Positions 9,829-18,713 are shown, counted from the first letter of the stretch. The stretch is 33,267 nucleotides of DNA from Accumulibacter sp. (GCA_031280565.1 JAITGN010000075.1:1-33267); one strand, 5' to 3'. The notes: generated from the sequence alone by a model not told the origin. Numbers and translations: made by a program.

Positions 9829-10313
9829 GTTCGATGAAAGAGATTTTTGGCAGCTTTTTGCTCCGGGAATTATTCGGAGGACTGGCGGTAACGGGCCGCT
9901 ATCTGTTCGCGCCCAAAACGACAGTCAGGTATCCGGAAGAAAAGATACCGCAAAGCCCCCGTTTTCGCGGACTGCATGCCCTGCGCCGCTATCCGGATGG
10001 CGAGGAGCGCTGTGTGGCGTGCAAACTCTGCGAAGCCGCCTGTCCATCAATGGCGATTACGATTGAGATTGCGCCGGATGAAAACGGGAAACGCTGTACG
10101 ACGCGTTACGACATCGATATGATGAAATGTATTTTTTGCGGCTTTTGCGCGGAGGCCTGTCCGGCCGACGCGATTGTCGAAACGCGGTTTTATGAGTATT
10201 CCGCCGAAAGCCGCGACGCGCTTGTCTGGACAAAAGACATGCTGCTGGAAAACGGCGAACGCTGCGAAGAGCAGATCGCTGAAGACCTTGGACGAGATAT
10301 GAAATATCGTTGA
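9825..10313 (+). CDS. nuoI: NADH:quinone oxidoreductase subunit I (23 kDa)
   Basis: NuoI carries clusters N6a and N6b in two ferredoxin-type motifs and relays electrons towards NuoB. The product has 162 residues. The first motif has Cys63, Cys66, Cys69 and Cys73 ([12 protein letters not shown]). The second has Cys102, Cys105, Cys108 and Cys112 ([12 protein letters not shown]). The conserved [18 protein letters not shown] lies before the first motif. The start at 9825 was chosen because the homologous region begins at [10 protein letters not shown]. An ATG at 9834 is equally possible and would match the usual family length. Neither has a clear ribosome binding site. Confidence 0.95.
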   Translation: MSSMKEIFGSFLLRELFGGLAVTGRYLFAPKTTVRYPEEKIPQSPRFRGLHALRRYPDGEERCVACKLCEAACPSMAITIEIAPDENGKRCTTRYDIDMMKCIFCGFCAEACPADAIVETRFYEYSAESRDALVWTKDMLLENGERCEEQIAEDLGRDMKYR

Positions 10314-10327
10314 AAGTGAGCGGCGTC

Positions 10328-10930
10328 ATGGAATTCAAAACATTCGTCTTTTATTTTCTTTCCGCGGTATTGCTTTATGCCGCGGCGCGTGTCGTAACGC
10401 TCCGTAATCCGGTTCATGCCGCCCTTCATCTCGTTCTGGCCTTTTTCAGCGCGAGTGGCATCTGGATGCTTCTACAGGCTGAATTTCTCGCCATCGTTCT
10501 GGTGCTCGTCTATGTCGGTTCAGTGACGGTGCTTTTCCTGTTTGTCGTGATGATGCTCGATATCGACGCGAACCGGATGCGCGAGGGCTTCCGGAAAAAC
10601 ATGCCGCTGGGCCTTGGCGTTGCGTCATTGATGATCGCGGAAATGGGCTTTGTGTTTTATTCGCGTTTTTCCGGGCATGTGGAAAGCGCGGCGCGCCAGG
10701 CCGGGCCGGAATACAGCAATGTCAAGGAAATCGGGCGCTTGCTGTTTACCGAATATGCCTATCCGTTTGAACTGGCGTCGGTCGTTCTTCTGACGGGTGT
10801 CGTCGCCGCGGTCGCCTTGACGCTGCGCGGCAAACAAAAGAACAAATCGGTCGATCCGTCCGAACAGGTTTTCGTGAAGGCGGGCGAAAGGATCCGGATA
10901 CTTCACATGCCGCCGGAAAAAATGGAGTAA
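10328..10930 (+). CDS. nuoJ: NADH:quinone oxidoreductase subunit J
   Basis: NuoJ is an antiporter-associated membrane subunit. The 200-residue protein has about five predicted membrane helices in its first 160 residues. It contains the characteristic stretch [20 protein letters not shown], corresponding to the third helix with its pi-bulge, and [12 protein letters not shown] before it. The ATG at 10328 is preceded by AGTGAG. An in-frame TTG at 10310 overlaps nuoI and is less likely. A hydrophilic C-terminal tail of about 30 residues follows the last helix, as in related proteins. Confidence 0.95.
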   Translation: MEFKTFVFYFLSAVLLYAAARVVTLRNPVHAALHLVLAFFSASGIWMLLQAEFLAIVLVLVYVGSVTVLFLFVVMMLDIDANRMREGFRKNMPLGLGVASLMIAEMGFVFYSRFSGHVESAARQAGPEYSNVKEIGRLLFTEYAYPFELASVVLLTGVVAAVALTLRGKQKNKSVDPSEQVFVKAGERIRILHMPPEKME

Positions 10931-10940
10931 AGGAAATCTC

Positions 10941-11246
10941 TTGCTTACGCTTTCCCATTATCTGATTCTTGGTGCGATTCTGTTCATGACGGGAGTCGCC
11001 GGGATTTTTATCAACCGGAAAAACCTGATCATCGTCCTGATGTCGATTGAGCTTGTTCTGCTTGCGGTCAGCACGAATTTCATCGCGTTTTCGCATTATC
11101 TGCAGACCATGGCGGGACAGATTTTCGTCTTCTTCATTCTGACCGTCGCGGCGGCGGAATCGGCGATCGGGCTGGCGATCCTCATTGTTCTCTTTCGCAG
11201 CCGCAAGAGCATCCATGTGGATGACCTGGATTGTTTGAAAGGCTAG
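10941..11246 (+). CDS. nuoK: NADH:quinone oxidoreductase subunit K
   Basis: NuoK is a small proton-channel subunit of 101 residues with three predicted membrane helices. The conserved acidic residue is in [17 protein letters not shown], and the family tail [19 protein letters not shown] is present. Translation appears to start at TTG (10941), with AAAGGAAA eight bases upstream. The resulting N-terminus [14 protein letters not shown] aligns exactly with the family, so the rare start codon is probably real. It ends a few bases before the nuoL ATG. Confidence 0.95.
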   Translation: MLTLSHYLILGAILFMTGVAGIFINRKNLIIVLMSIELVLLAVSTNFIAFSHYLQTMAGQIFVFFILTVAAAESAIGLAILIVLFRSRKSIHVDDLDCLKG

Positions 11247-11251
11247 CCGGT

Positions 11252-13264
11252 ATGGGAACACAGGGACTCTATTGGCTCGTTCCCCTGGCGCCTCTGTTCG
11301 GGGCGCTGGTGGCAGGGGTCTTCTGCCGCGTAATTTCGCGCCGGATAGCCGGTTCGGCATGCATACTTGGTGTCGCCGTGGCTTTTGCGGCCTCTGTCGC
11401 CATTTTTCTGGATGTCCGCGAGGGAGGGGGCTTTGACGGCATTGTCTATACGTGGCTTGTATCGGATGAGAGCGTTTTCGGGATCGGTTTTCTGATCGAT
11501 CCGCTGACATCCGCCATGATGCTGATTGTGACGTTTGTTTCGCTCGCGGTACATATCTACGCCATCGGCTATATGCGGGACGATCCGGGCTACAACCGTT
11601 TTTTCAGTTATATCGCGCTCTTCACTTTCTCGATGCTGATGCTCGTGATGAGCAACAATTTTCTGCAACTTTTTTTTGGATGGGAGGCCGTCGGTCTGGT
11701 TTCCTATCTGTTGATTGGCTTCTGGCACGACCGTCCGTCCGCGGCGGAGGCGGGCATGAAAGCGTTTCTGGTCAACCGTGTCGGCGATTTCGGTTTCGTT
11801 CTCGGCATTGGGCTGATATTCGCCCACTTTGGAACGCTTGATTACACCAGCGTTTTCAATCTCGCGGAAAAATACAGGGATGCGGTGGTTCCGCTTTTCG
11901 GTTCATCCGGATTTCCGCTCGTTTCGGTGATTTGCATTATGTTGTTTGTGGGAGCCATGGGAAAGTCGGCGCAAATGCCCTTTCATGTCTGGCTTCCGGA
12001 ATCGATGGAAGGGCCGACGCCGATCTCGGCGCTGATCCATGCCGCCACGATGGTTACGGCGGGCATTTTCATGGTGGCGCGCATGTCGCCCCTGTTCGAG
12101 CTTTCGGAAACGGCGCTTTCGTTCGTTATGGTCGTTGGCGCATCGACTGCCCTTTTCATGGGGTTTCTCAGTATCGTCCAGACAGACATCAAACGCGTCA
12201 TCGCGTTTTCGACGCTTTCGCAGCTGGGCTACATGACGGCCGCGCTCGGAGCCTCGGCATATTCCGCCGCGATTTTCCATCTGATGACGCATGCTTTTTT
12301 CAAGGCCTTGCTTTTTCTCGCCGCCGGTTCCGTCATTATTGGAATGCGCCATGAACAGGACATACGGTATATGGGAGGGCTTCGAAAGTATATGCCGGTC
12401 ACGGGAGTAACCGCGCTGATCGGTTCGCTGGCGCTGGCGGGCGTTCCGTTTCTTTCCGGCTTTTATTCGAAAGATTCGATTATTGAAGCCGTCAGGATGT
12501 CGGAAATTCCCGGTTCGGGATTCGCGGGTTTTTCGCTTTTGACCGGGGTTTTCGTAACGGCTTTCTATACGTTCAGGCTGTATTTTCTCGTTTTTCACGG
12601 AAGGGAGCGTTTTTTCGCGGCGCGCGGCAAACAGGATGGCATGCACGCCCATGGTTTTTCGCGCGGCCAGGCGCCGGAGGAACCGCCCTGGACAATGACA
12701 GCGCCATTGATCGTTCTCGCCATTCCTTCCGTGATCGCAGGCTATCTTTTTATCGAGCCGATGCTGTTCGGCGGATTTTTCCATAAAGCCATTGTGACGG
12801 CTGACTCACATCCGGCGATGGAAAGGGTGTTCGGGCATTTCAGCTCACCGCTCGAAATGGCGCTGAAAGCCCCTGGTTCAGCCATTTTCTGGCTGACGGC
12901 AGCAGGAATCCTTTTGGCGTGGTTTCTTTATCTTGCGCGCCCGGCAATACCCGCCGCGATTCGGGCGCGCGGCGGCGTTCTGCTCGAATTTCTTGAAAAT
13001 GGATATTACTTCGACCGCTTTTATGCGGCCGTTTTTTGCGGAGGCGCTCGCCTGCTTGGAAAAGGTTTATGGAAGGCGGGCGATAGCGGCATAATCGACG
13101 GTCTTTTCGTTGGCGGTTCTGTTCGCGCCGTTTGCCGGATTGCCGGCCTGTTGCGATCTCTTCAGTCGGGACATCTCGCAAGATATGCGTTTTCAATGGC
13201 CGCTGGAATTTGCGCGATTTTTTCCCTGTGGTTTTTCATACATATGAACTGGATAAAACCGTGA
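11252..13264 (+). CDS. nuoL: NADH:quinone oxidoreductase subunit L
   Basis: NuoL is the distal antiporter-like proton-pumping subunit with the long lateral helix. The 670-residue protein is of normal length. Key positions are visible: the Glu in LFFGWEAVGLVSYLLIGFW, the Lys/His region in PFHVWLPESMEGPTPISALI and IHAATMVTAGIFM, and a hydrophilic segment near 460-480 followed by C-terminal hydrophobic helices. The ATG at 11252 is preceded by AAAGG at nine bases. The TTG at 11231 would overlap nuoK and lacks homology. The stop overlaps the GTG start of nuoM. Confidence 0.96.
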   Translation: MGTQGLYWLVPLAPLFGALVAGVFCRVISRRIAGSACILGVAVAFAASVAIFLDVREGGGFDGIVYTWLVSDESVFGIGFLIDPLTSAMMLIVTFVSLAVHIYAIGYMRDDPGYNRFFSYIALFTFSMLMLVMSNNFLQLFFGWEAVGLVSYLLIGFWHDRPSAAEAGMKAFLVNRVGDFGFVLGIGLIFAHFGTLDYTSVFNLAEKYRDAVVPLFGSSGFPLVSVICIMLFVGAMGKSAQMPFHVWLPESMEGPTPISALIHAATMVTAGIFMVARMSPLFELSETALSFVMVVGASTALFMGFLSIVQTDIKRVIAFSTLSQLGYMTAALGASAYSAAIFHLMTHAFFKALLFLAAGSVIIGMRHEQDIRYMGGLRKYMPVTGVTALIGSLALAGVPFLSGFYSKDSIIEAVRMSEIPGSGFAGFSLLTGVFVTAFYTFRLYFLVFHGRERFFAARGKQDGMHAHGFSRGQAPEEPPWTMTAPLIVLAIPSVIAGYLFIEPMLFGGFFHKAIVTADSHPAMERVFGHFSSPLEMALKAPGSAIFWLTAAGILLAWFLYLARPAIPAAIRARGGVLLEFLENGYYFDRFYAAVFCGGARLLGKGLWKAGDSGIIDGLFVGGSVRAVCRIAGLLRSLQSGHLARYAFSMAAGICAIFSLWFFIHMNWIKP

Positions 13265-14775
13265 GCGCTGTCCCGCTGCTTTCCTGCGCGATTTGGCTGC
13301 CCATTGCCGCCGGACTGCTTGTGCTGGCAGCAGGATTGGCCGGAAACGCGCCGTTGGCGCGAAAGTTCGCGCTGTTCGGCGCGGCGGCGGGCCTGTTTGT
13401 CGCCGCGCCGCTGTATTTCGGCTTTGATGTGACGACTCCGGCGATGCAGTTCGTCGAATCAAAACCGTGGATACCTCTTTTCAGGATCAATTACCACCTG
13501 GGCGTTGATGGGCTGTCGGCCGCGTTTGTGATGCTGAATTGTTTTATCACGCTGATCGTCGTTTTCGGCAGCCGGGTTTCCTCCCAAAAATACGCGCCTT
13601 CCTGCGACGCGGTTTTTCTTGTCATGTCGGGGCTGTTCAACGGAATTTTTTCGGCGCTCGACGGAATGCTGTTCTATGTTTTTTTCGAAGCCTCGCTGAT
13701 ACCGCTTTATCTGCTCATCGGCATTTGGGGCGGGCCGGGCCGTGTTCGCGCCGCCTTCAAGTTTTTCCTGTTCACCCTGATGGGATCGCTGCCGCTTTTG
13801 GTCGCGATGATCTATCTGTTCTTTTATTCCGGCGGCAATTTCTCAATTGCCGCCTGGCATCTGATGCCGATCGACAAGGTTTCACAAACCTGGGTTTTTT
13901 TCGCCTTCTTCATGGCATTCGCCGTCAAGACTCCGATGTGGCCTTTGCATACCTGGCTTCCGGAAGCGCATGTTGAAGCGCCGACAGGCGGATCGATCGT
14001 TCTGGCGGCGATTGCCCTGAAACTTGGCGCATATGGCTTTCTTCGTCTCGCGCTTCCGGTTGTGCCCGACGCGTCGCGCGAATTCGCATGGATCATGGTC
14101 GCGCTTTCCCTGGCCGCGGTTGTCTATATCGGTCTCGTGGCGCTGGCGCAGATGGACATGAAAAAACTGGTGGCATATTCTTCGGTCGCCCACATGGGGT
14201 TCGTGACACTGGGAATTTTCATGCTGGAAGCGCCGGGCGGCGCGTCGGCGGCCAGCAGCGCGCTTGGAATCGAAGGCGCGCTGATCCAGATGATTTCGCA
14301 CGGGTTTGTCGCCGGCGCGATGTTTTTCTGTATTGGCGTTCTGTACGAACGGACGCATTCGCGGCAGATCGCCGATTATGGAGGCATTACTCGCGCCATG
14401 CCGAAATTCGCCGTCTTTTTCATGCTTTTTTCCATGGCGAACATCGGTTTGCCGGGAACCTCGGGTTTTGTCGGCGAAATACTCGTTATCCTCTCCGCCG
14501 CCGAATACAACTACGGGGTCGCGTTCGTGGCGGCATCGACGCTGATTCTCAGCGCGGCCTATACCCTGTGGATGTACAAGCGCGTAATGTTCGGCCCCGT
14601 GACGAATCCCGCCGTCGCCGCGCTCAATGATATTGACGTGCGCGAATTTCTGGTTCTGTCGCTGTTGGCGCTTGGCGTGCTGGGAATCGGACTTTACCCG
14701 CGATCGTTGTCCGAAATTATGCGTCTCTCGGTTTCCGAACTATTGAGGCACATCGCCATAAGCAAAGTTTTCTGA
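13261..14775 (+). CDS. nuoM: NADH:quinone oxidoreductase subunit M
   Basis: NuoM is the second antiporter-like proton-pumping subunit, 504 residues with about 14 membrane helices. The catalytic Glu is in FYVFFEASLIPLYLLIGIWGG. The channel Lys region is KTPMWPLHTWLPEAHVEAP, followed by LAAIALKLGAYGFLR. The start is GTG at 13261, sharing bases with the nuoL stop (GTGA). The residues SAVPLLSCAIWLPI that follow match the family N-terminus. The longer in-frame extension back to 13132 is inside nuoL and is not used. Confidence 0.96.
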   Translation: MSAVPLLSCAIWLPIAAGLLVLAAGLAGNAPLARKFALFGAAAGLFVAAPLYFGFDVTTPAMQFVESKPWIPLFRINYHLGVDGLSAAFVMLNCFITLIVVFGSRVSSQKYAPSCDAVFLVMSGLFNGIFSALDGMLFYVFFEASLIPLYLLIGIWGGPGRVRAAFKFFLFTLMGSLPLLVAMIYLFFYSGGNFSIAAWHLMPIDKVSQTWVFFAFFMAFAVKTPMWPLHTWLPEAHVEAPTGGSIVLAAIALKLGAYGFLRLALPVVPDASREFAWIMVALSLAAVVYIGLVALAQMDMKKLVAYSSVAHMGFVTLGIFMLEAPGGASAASSALGIEGALIQMISHGFVAGAMFFCIGVLYERTHSRQIADYGGITRAMPKFAVFFMLFSMANIGLPGTSGFVGEILVILSAAEYNYGVAFVAASTLILSAAYTLWMYKRVMFGPVTNPAVAALNDIDVREFLVLSLLALGVLGIGLYPRSLSEIMRLSVSELLRHIAISKVF

Positions 14776-14785
14776 TGGGGGATTC

Positions 14786-16285
14786 ATGATATTTCCGGAA
14801 ACGCGGTTCGCCTTGCCCGATTTCCAGCCTGCCTGCGCGGAGATATTCGTGCTGTTCATGATCTGCCTGATCTTGATGACCAGTCTTTTTATCAAGGAAA
14901 AGGCGCGCGGGACGCTCCATTTCCTCGCGCAGGCTGCCCTCATTGGGGCAGCGGCGCTGACATGCACGGCAAGCGGGGCGGGGACGGTCAAACGCGCCTT
15001 TTCCGGCATGTTTGTCGCCGACATGATGGCGGATTTGTTGAAACTGGCGATTTATCTGACGATCAGCCTGACGTTTTTCTATTCGCGCGCCTACGTCGCG
15101 GGGAAACTCCCGCGGGCGCGGGGCGAATACTACGCGTTGACGCTGATCGCCACGCTCGGCATGATGGTCGTGGTCTCGGCGGGCAATTTTGTGACACTCT
15201 ATGTCGGCCTTGAATTACTGTCGCTGCCGATCTACGCGCTGGTCGCGCTGGAACGCGATTCGTCGCGGGCGGCGGAAGCCGCGATGAAATATTTTGTTCT
15301 CGGCGCGCTGGCGTCCGCGTTTATGCTTTATGGGATATCGATGATCTATGGAGCGACGGGAACCCTCGATATTTCGGCCGTCGCCGAAGGATTTTCACGG
15401 AATCGGGGTGATCGCGCGACCGCTGTTTTCGGACTCGTCTTTCTGGTCTCGGGAATTGCCTTCAAACTGGGACTCGCGCCTTTTCATATGTGGGTTCCCG
15501 ACGTTTACCACGGTGCGCCGCTGTCCGTGGCGTTATTGATTTCAAGCGCGCCGAAAATCGCCGTTTTCGCCTTTGCCGTCCGCGTGCTCATCAACGGATT
15601 GTTTCCGTTGTCGCAAGACTGGCGCGCGATGCTGCTCGCGCTTGTTGTTCTGTCGATGGCGCTTGGAAACCTCGCGGCCATCGCGCAAACGAATTTCAGG
15701 CGGATGCTGGCGTATTCCTCGATCTCTCACATGGGATTCATGTTGCTCGGCCTGGTTTCCGGCGTTATCGATGGTAATGCGAAGAACATGATAAACGCTG
15801 TTTCGGCGTCGATGTTCTACCTGTTGACGTATGTCCTTTCCAGTGCGGGCGCGTTCGGCGTTCTGGTATTGTTGCCGGACCCGGACGGGGATTCCGGAGA
15901 GATTTCCGGCCTGGCGGGGCTGGGCAAACGGAGTCCGGTTCTGGCCGCGACAATGATGACACTGATGTTTTCGATGGCGGGAATTCCGTTCTTCGCGGGT
16001 TTTTTCGCCAAATTTTCAGTGCTTGTCGCGGTCGTCGCGGCGGGCAGCTTCTGGCTTGCTGCGCTTGCCGTTTTCTTTTCGCTGGTCGGCGCGTATTACT
16101 ATCTGCGTATTGTCAAGGTCATGTATTTCGACCCGCTTCCCGACGGGGCGCGGAACATCGAAACGCCATTTTCCATGAAGGTGCTGGTAGCGGCGAACGG
16201 ACTCGCGGTCGCGCTGCTCGGCATTTTCCCGAATGCGCTGATGTTTCTCTGTGTCAAGTCCCTGTCGTTTTCAGTCTTCGCGTGA
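14786..16285 (+). CDS. nuoN: NADH:quinone oxidoreductase subunit N
   Basis: NuoN is the antiporter-like proton-pumping subunit nearest the quinone site, 499 residues with about 14 membrane helices. The conserved Glu is in VTLYVGLELLSLPIYALVAL. The central motif KLGLAPFHMWVPDVYHGAP and the Lys in SSAPKIAVFA are present. The ATG at 14786 has GGGGGA just upstream. It is the last gene of the operon. In many betaproteobacteria a small DUF2818 membrane-protein gene follows nuoN, and none is visible here. Confidence 0.96.
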   Translation: MIFPETRFALPDFQPACAEIFVLFMICLILMTSLFIKEKARGTLHFLAQAALIGAAALTCTASGAGTVKRAFSGMFVADMMADLLKLAIYLTISLTFFYSRAYVAGKLPRARGEYYALTLIATLGMMVVVSAGNFVTLYVGLELLSLPIYALVALERDSSRAAEAAMKYFVLGALASAFMLYGISMIYGATGTLDISAVAEGFSRNRGDRATAVFGLVFLVSGIAFKLGLAPFHMWVPDVYHGAPLSVALLISSAPKIAVFAFAVRVLINGLFPLSQDWRAMLLALVVLSMALGNLAAIAQTNFRRMLAYSSISHMGFMLLGLVSGVIDGNAKNMINAVSASMFYLLTYVLSSAGAFGVLVLLPDPDGDSGEISGLAGLGKRSPVLAATMMTLMFSMAGIPFFAGFFAKFSVLVAVVAAGSFWLAALAVFFSLVGAYYYLRIVKVMYFDPLPDGARNIETPFSMKVLVAANGLAVALLGIFPNALMFLCVKSLSFSVFA

Positions 16286-16355
16286 CAGGAAGGCCCGCTT
16301 TTTCATCAAATGTAAATTGTAAGCGGTGTTGAGCCATTTTCTATGGAAATAACGA

Positions 16356-16380
16356 GTAAAACTGCTTGAGAACGTTATAG
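16356..16380 (+). repeat. recurrent intergenic motif, copy 1
   Basis: AAAACTGCTTGAGAACGTTA lies within this copy. It fits the consensus AAAATGGCTTTAAAACGCGAT, found repeatedly in spacers of this window. Confidence 0.5.
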
Positions 16381-16421
16381 AGTGTGAGAAAGTTTTTGAT
16401 GGAATCCAAAGGAATTTTTAC

Positions 16422-16446
16422 GAGAATGGCTTTAAAACGTATGTAG
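16422..16446 (+). repeat. recurrent intergenic motif, copy 2
   Basis: GAATGGCTTTAAAACGTATG lies within this copy, in the same orientation as copy 1 and 66 bp from it. Confidence 0.55.
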
Positions 16447-16660
16447 ATCTTTGTGAATCCCTTTTTTTATACTAATTTTTTTTCAAGGAATCGCCTGGAT
16501 ATGATGAGTTCATCGAAATCATTCCGGAATAAATGGTTTCGGTATTTTATTTTTTTTAAAACATTTTTTCGAATGAACGCGCGAGACGCAAATCCCGTAA
16601 TATCGCGGGCGGCGGCGAAACGGGAATAAAACCGCGCGGTTCTGGAAGAGAGGTCAACAT

Positions 16661-17227
16661 ATGACGGAAGAACGGGATTATTCGCATCTGCGTGAAAACG
16701 AAATCGAAAGCCAGGAAGTTTTTCACGGAAGGGTGCTCATCGTCCGGAAAGACCGGGTTCGCCTGCCGGACGGGAGTGAAAGCATCCGGGAATATATTCG
16801 TCATCCGGGCGCGGTCATCATCATTCCGGTGCTCGACAGCGGCGAACTGATTTTTGAACGTCAGTTCCGTTATCCTCTGCGCCGGGTTTTTCTTGAGCTT
16901 CCGGCCGGAAAGATCGAGTCTGGGGAAGATATTCTCGTTTCGGCCAAACGCGAACTCCTCGAAGAAACCGGCCATAGTTCCAGCGACTGGCGGCATCTTG
17001 GGCGGGTCAATTCCTGTATCGGCTATTCCGATGAGCGCATCGAAATTTTCCTCGCGCGCGGTCTGCGCCGCGAATCGGAACAACAGCTCGACCGGGGCGA
17101 ATTCATCGACCTTGAAAATCTTTCGCTGGACGCGGCGCTGCAAGCGTTCCGCGAGGGAAAAATCACGGATGGCAAGACGATCGCCGCCTTGTTCTGGGCG
17201 GAAAAAACGCTTCGCCACGGCTGGTGA
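16661..17227 (+). CDS. Nudix hydrolase, ADP-ribose pyrophosphatase type
   Basis: This is a probable ADP-sugar pyrophosphatase that would cleave ADP-ribose to AMP and ribose-5-phosphate (substrate inferred). The 188-residue protein contains a complete Nudix box at residues 83-105: G-x5-E-x7-REL-x-EETG with Gly83, Glu89, Arg97-Glu98 and Glu101-Glu102. The N-terminal part HPGAVIIIPVLDSGELIFERQFRYP and the ELPAGKIE entry to the box are typical of the NudF/ADPRase subgroup. The ATG at 16661 has GAAGAGAGG upstream. A Nudix gene after nuoN is a common arrangement in betaproteobacteria. It is followed by its own terminator. Confidence 0.88.
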   Translation: MTEERDYSHLRENEIESQEVFHGRVLIVRKDRVRLPDGSESIREYIRHPGAVIIIPVLDSGELIFERQFRYPLRRVFLELPAGKIESGEDILVSAKRELLEETGHSSSDWRHLGRVNSCIGYSDERIEIFLARGLRRESEQQLDRGEFIDLENLSLDAALQAFREGKITDGKTIAALFWAEKTLRHGW

Positions 17228-17234
17228 GCGGAGA

Positions 17235-17270
17235 CCGGCAAGGCGCGGGGAACGCGCCGCCGGTTTCTTC
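17235..17270 (+). terminator. intrinsic terminator of the Nudix gene
   Basis: CCGGC (17235-17239), AA, and GGCGCG (17242-17247) pair with CGCGCC (17253-17258) and GCCGG (17259-17263) around a GGGAA loop. TTTCTTC follows. It lies 8 bp after the stop codon. Confidence 0.75.
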
Positions 17271-17281
17271 AGAAAACAGCG

Positions 17282-17306
17282 GAAAATGGCTTTGAAACGC
17301 GATTTT
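17282..17306 (+). repeat. recurrent intergenic motif, copy 3
   Basis: AAAATGGCTTTGAAACGCGA lies within this copy. It is nearly identical to the copy at 26943 in its right half. A shorter related string, GAATTGAAAACGCGCTG, lies near 17466. Confidence 0.55.
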
Positions 17307-17405
17307 GAGCGGTACTGGCATTCGGCCTTGATAACAATGGGCCGCGTTTGACCCGGGGGGCGTTCAAATGGATGTGTTCTCCCGCACGTGATGAAGTCGT
17401 GCGTT

Positions 17406-17431
17406 CCCCTTTCCCGCATATGGGAAAGGGG
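17406..17431. repeat. perfect 10-bp hairpin, REP-like
   Basis: CCCCTTTCCC (17406-17415) pairs perfectly with GGGAAAGGGG (17422-17431) around GCATAT. The flanking CTGGGGGAGAGGG resembles the common pyrimidine/purine-rich palindromic repeats of proteobacterial intergenic DNA. It could serve as a repeat element or as an mRNA 3' stem. No T-run follows. Confidence 0.55.
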
Positions 17432-17652
17432 CTGGGGGAGAGGGCAGGATAGCCACACCACTGTTTGAATTGAAAACGCGCTGAAGCGGCAAGACCGCCG
17501 TTCCGGAGTTTCGGGAAAGGTTGTCGGTTTTTTTTCATCGCGGCGTTCCTGAACGCCAAAGATCAAGCGATAATAACAGCCCGTTTGCCCTGAAGCCGTA
17601 ACGGGCGGGCGCGGCGGACTAAATAAAAACAGAAAAGAGTGTGGAAATCGCC

Positions 17653-18252
17653 ATGCAGCAATGGAAAATGCCCAGGTTAAAAGTATCCGAAAATTCGCTC
17701 TTCGCGCGGCTGTCGCGTTCACCCAGTTGGGTCAGTTTCCTGATTGCCGCCCCTCTCCTTTTACTGCCGCAGACCGGTTTTCTTGAGAAATTCAAGATCA
17801 CGGTAATGCTCCTGGCGTTACCCTTCATCGTCACGGGCTTTATTTCTCTCTGGAAGCGGCGCCATCTGCCCAGCGCCGCGCAAATCGAAAAAACCATCGA
17901 CGAGGCCGCGGCAATGTCCCGGAAGGATTTTCTCGCCTTGCTGGAAGAGGCTTTCCGGCGCGAAGGGTATGAAGTCGCGCGCCGCGGCGGCCCGGCGGAT
18001 CTGGAAATCAGCCAGGGCGGAAGGCTTACGCTCGTCAGTTGCAGCCGCTGGAAGGCGGCATGTCACGGGCAGGAACCTTTAAGGGAACTGGTCGCCGCGC
18101 GCGAGGCAGGCGAAGCGCGCGAGGTGCGTTATATCTGCATCAATCCTTTGACGGAACAGGCCGAAGAATACGCGGCGCAAAATAAAATCCGCTTGATACG
18201 GAGGCAGGAGCTTGTGCAGCTCTTGCGTTTTGCGAAGAAAAAATCCCGATGA
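17653..18252 (+). CDS. membrane-anchored Mrr-like restriction-endonuclease-fold protein
   Basis: This 199-residue protein has two hydrophobic helices near the N-terminus (about 28-45 and 55-72). A cytoplasmic domain from about residue 90 resembles the Mrr-type PD-(D/E)xK nuclease fold: SRKDFLALLEEAFRREGYEV, GGPADLEI, then a beta strand LTLVSCSRWK, and ICINPLTEQAEEYA near the end. In active members the strand reads QCKxW. Here Gln and Lys are replaced by Ser, so cleavage activity is doubtful, while the Asp in ADLEI remains. The ATG at 17653 was chosen, with GGA upstream. A GTG at 17641 is an alternative. The stop overlaps the next gene (ATGA). Its function is unknown; a regulatory or structural role is possible. 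Confidence 0.65.
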   Translation: MQQWKMPRLKVSENSLFARLSRSPSWVSFLIAAPLLLLPQTGFLEKFKITVMLLALPFIVTGFISLWKRRHLPSAAQIEKTIDEAAAMSRKDFLALLEEAFRREGYEVARRGGPADLEISQGGRLTLVSCSRWKAACHGQEPLRELVAAREAGEAREVRYICINPLTEQAEEYAAQNKIRLIRRQELVQLLRFAKKKSR

Positions 18253-18632
18253 AATCCATGCCGGCAAAACTGACCAAAAAAGAGATTGCGCGGATCCGCC
18301 AGCTGTATGCCGATTTTCTGGACAGCGGGCGGGGAGACGAAGCGGATCTGATTGGCCTGCTCATCGATCCGGTCCTTCGTTTGCTTAACTATACGGATAG
18401 AGGCGGAGACCATCTTTTGCATGTCGCCGCGAAACAGGGCGATCTGATGACGGTCAAAAGTTTGCTCGAAGCCGGCGTGGATGTCGACAGGACAGGAGAT
18501 ATGGGATGTACCGCGCTCCATTACGCCTTGTCCCGGGACAAAAAAGACGTTGTCGATTTTCTCCTGGCGCGCGGGGCCTCACGGACTATCCGGAACGATT
18601 TCGGTTTGTTTCCGGGAGAAAAGATTCGATGA
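18249..18632 (+). CDS. ankyrin-repeat protein
   Basis: This small 127-residue cytoplasmic protein has about two to three ankyrin repeats. Residues around 52-75 read GDHLLHVAAKQGDLMTVKSLLEAG, and the next repeat contains GCTALHYALSRDKKDVVDFLLARGA. The N-terminal 45 residues are helical and carry no recognised domain. The ATG overlaps the stop of the Mrr-like gene, so the two are probably co-translated and may act together. Ankyrin repeats mediate protein binding; the partner is unknown. There is no signal peptide. Confidence 0.75.
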   Translation: MKSMPAKLTKKEIARIRQLYADFLDSGRGDEADLIGLLIDPVLRLLNYTDRGGDHLLHVAAKQGDLMTVKSLLEAGVDVDRTGDMGCTALHYALSRDKKDVVDFLLARGASRTIRNDFGLFPGEKIR

Positions 18633-18684
18633 ATCGCCGCTCGGGAAACGCGCCGGAAAGGGGCCGTTTTCAGGCGGCGTCCGC

Positions 18685-18713
18685 TTGCGGGCTTGTTGTA
18701 ATCGGGTTAAATT
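18685..18713 (+). promoter_or_regulatory. candidate promoter for fliW-pxpBCA
   Basis: TTGCGG (18685-18690) and TAAATT (18708-18713) are separated by 17 bp, upstream of fliW. The hexamers are moderate matches to sigma-70 consensus. A palindrome overlaps the -10 box (see next entry). Confidence 0.35.

Larger units (their letters stand above)
16286..16660 (+). other. AT-rich spacer after nuoN
   Basis: No gene is visible. The stretch is clearly more AT-rich than the flanking coding DNA and contains several T-runs (around 16460-16490 and 16540-16560) but no clear terminator stem. It carries two copies of the recurrent intergenic motif. A TATACT hexamer at 16468-16473 lacks a matching -35 box. The end of the spacer (16640-16653) supplies the ribosome binding site of the Nudix gene. 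Confidence 0.6.
17228..17652 (+). other. spacer between Nudix and Mrr-like genes
   Basis: No gene is supported. A long minus-strand frame crossing this region is an antisense shadow of the Nudix gene. The spacer holds the Nudix terminator, one copy of the recurrent intergenic motif, a perfect 10-bp hairpin at 17406-17431, a weaker 7-bp hairpin GCCCGTT/AACGGGC (17579-17606), and the upstream region of the next operon. Confidence 0.6.

Noticed and set aside
11903-12784. 293-codon minus-strand frame within nuoL
   Set aside because: The translation is dominated by Arg, His and Asn, as expected for the antisense of a membrane protein gene. It has no homology signal.
16445-16473. Promoter with TATACT upstream of the Nudix gene
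   Set aside because: No -35 hexamer lies at an acceptable distance. The T-rich surroundings make chance matches likely.
16286-16660. DUF2818 gene expected after nuoN in many betaproteobacteria
   Set aside because: No membrane-protein frame of that size exists in this AT-rich spacer on either strand.
16556-17722. 388-codon minus-strand frame across the Nudix gene and spacer
   Set aside because: It is antisense to a complete Nudix hydrolase, crosses a terminator and has no recognisable domain.
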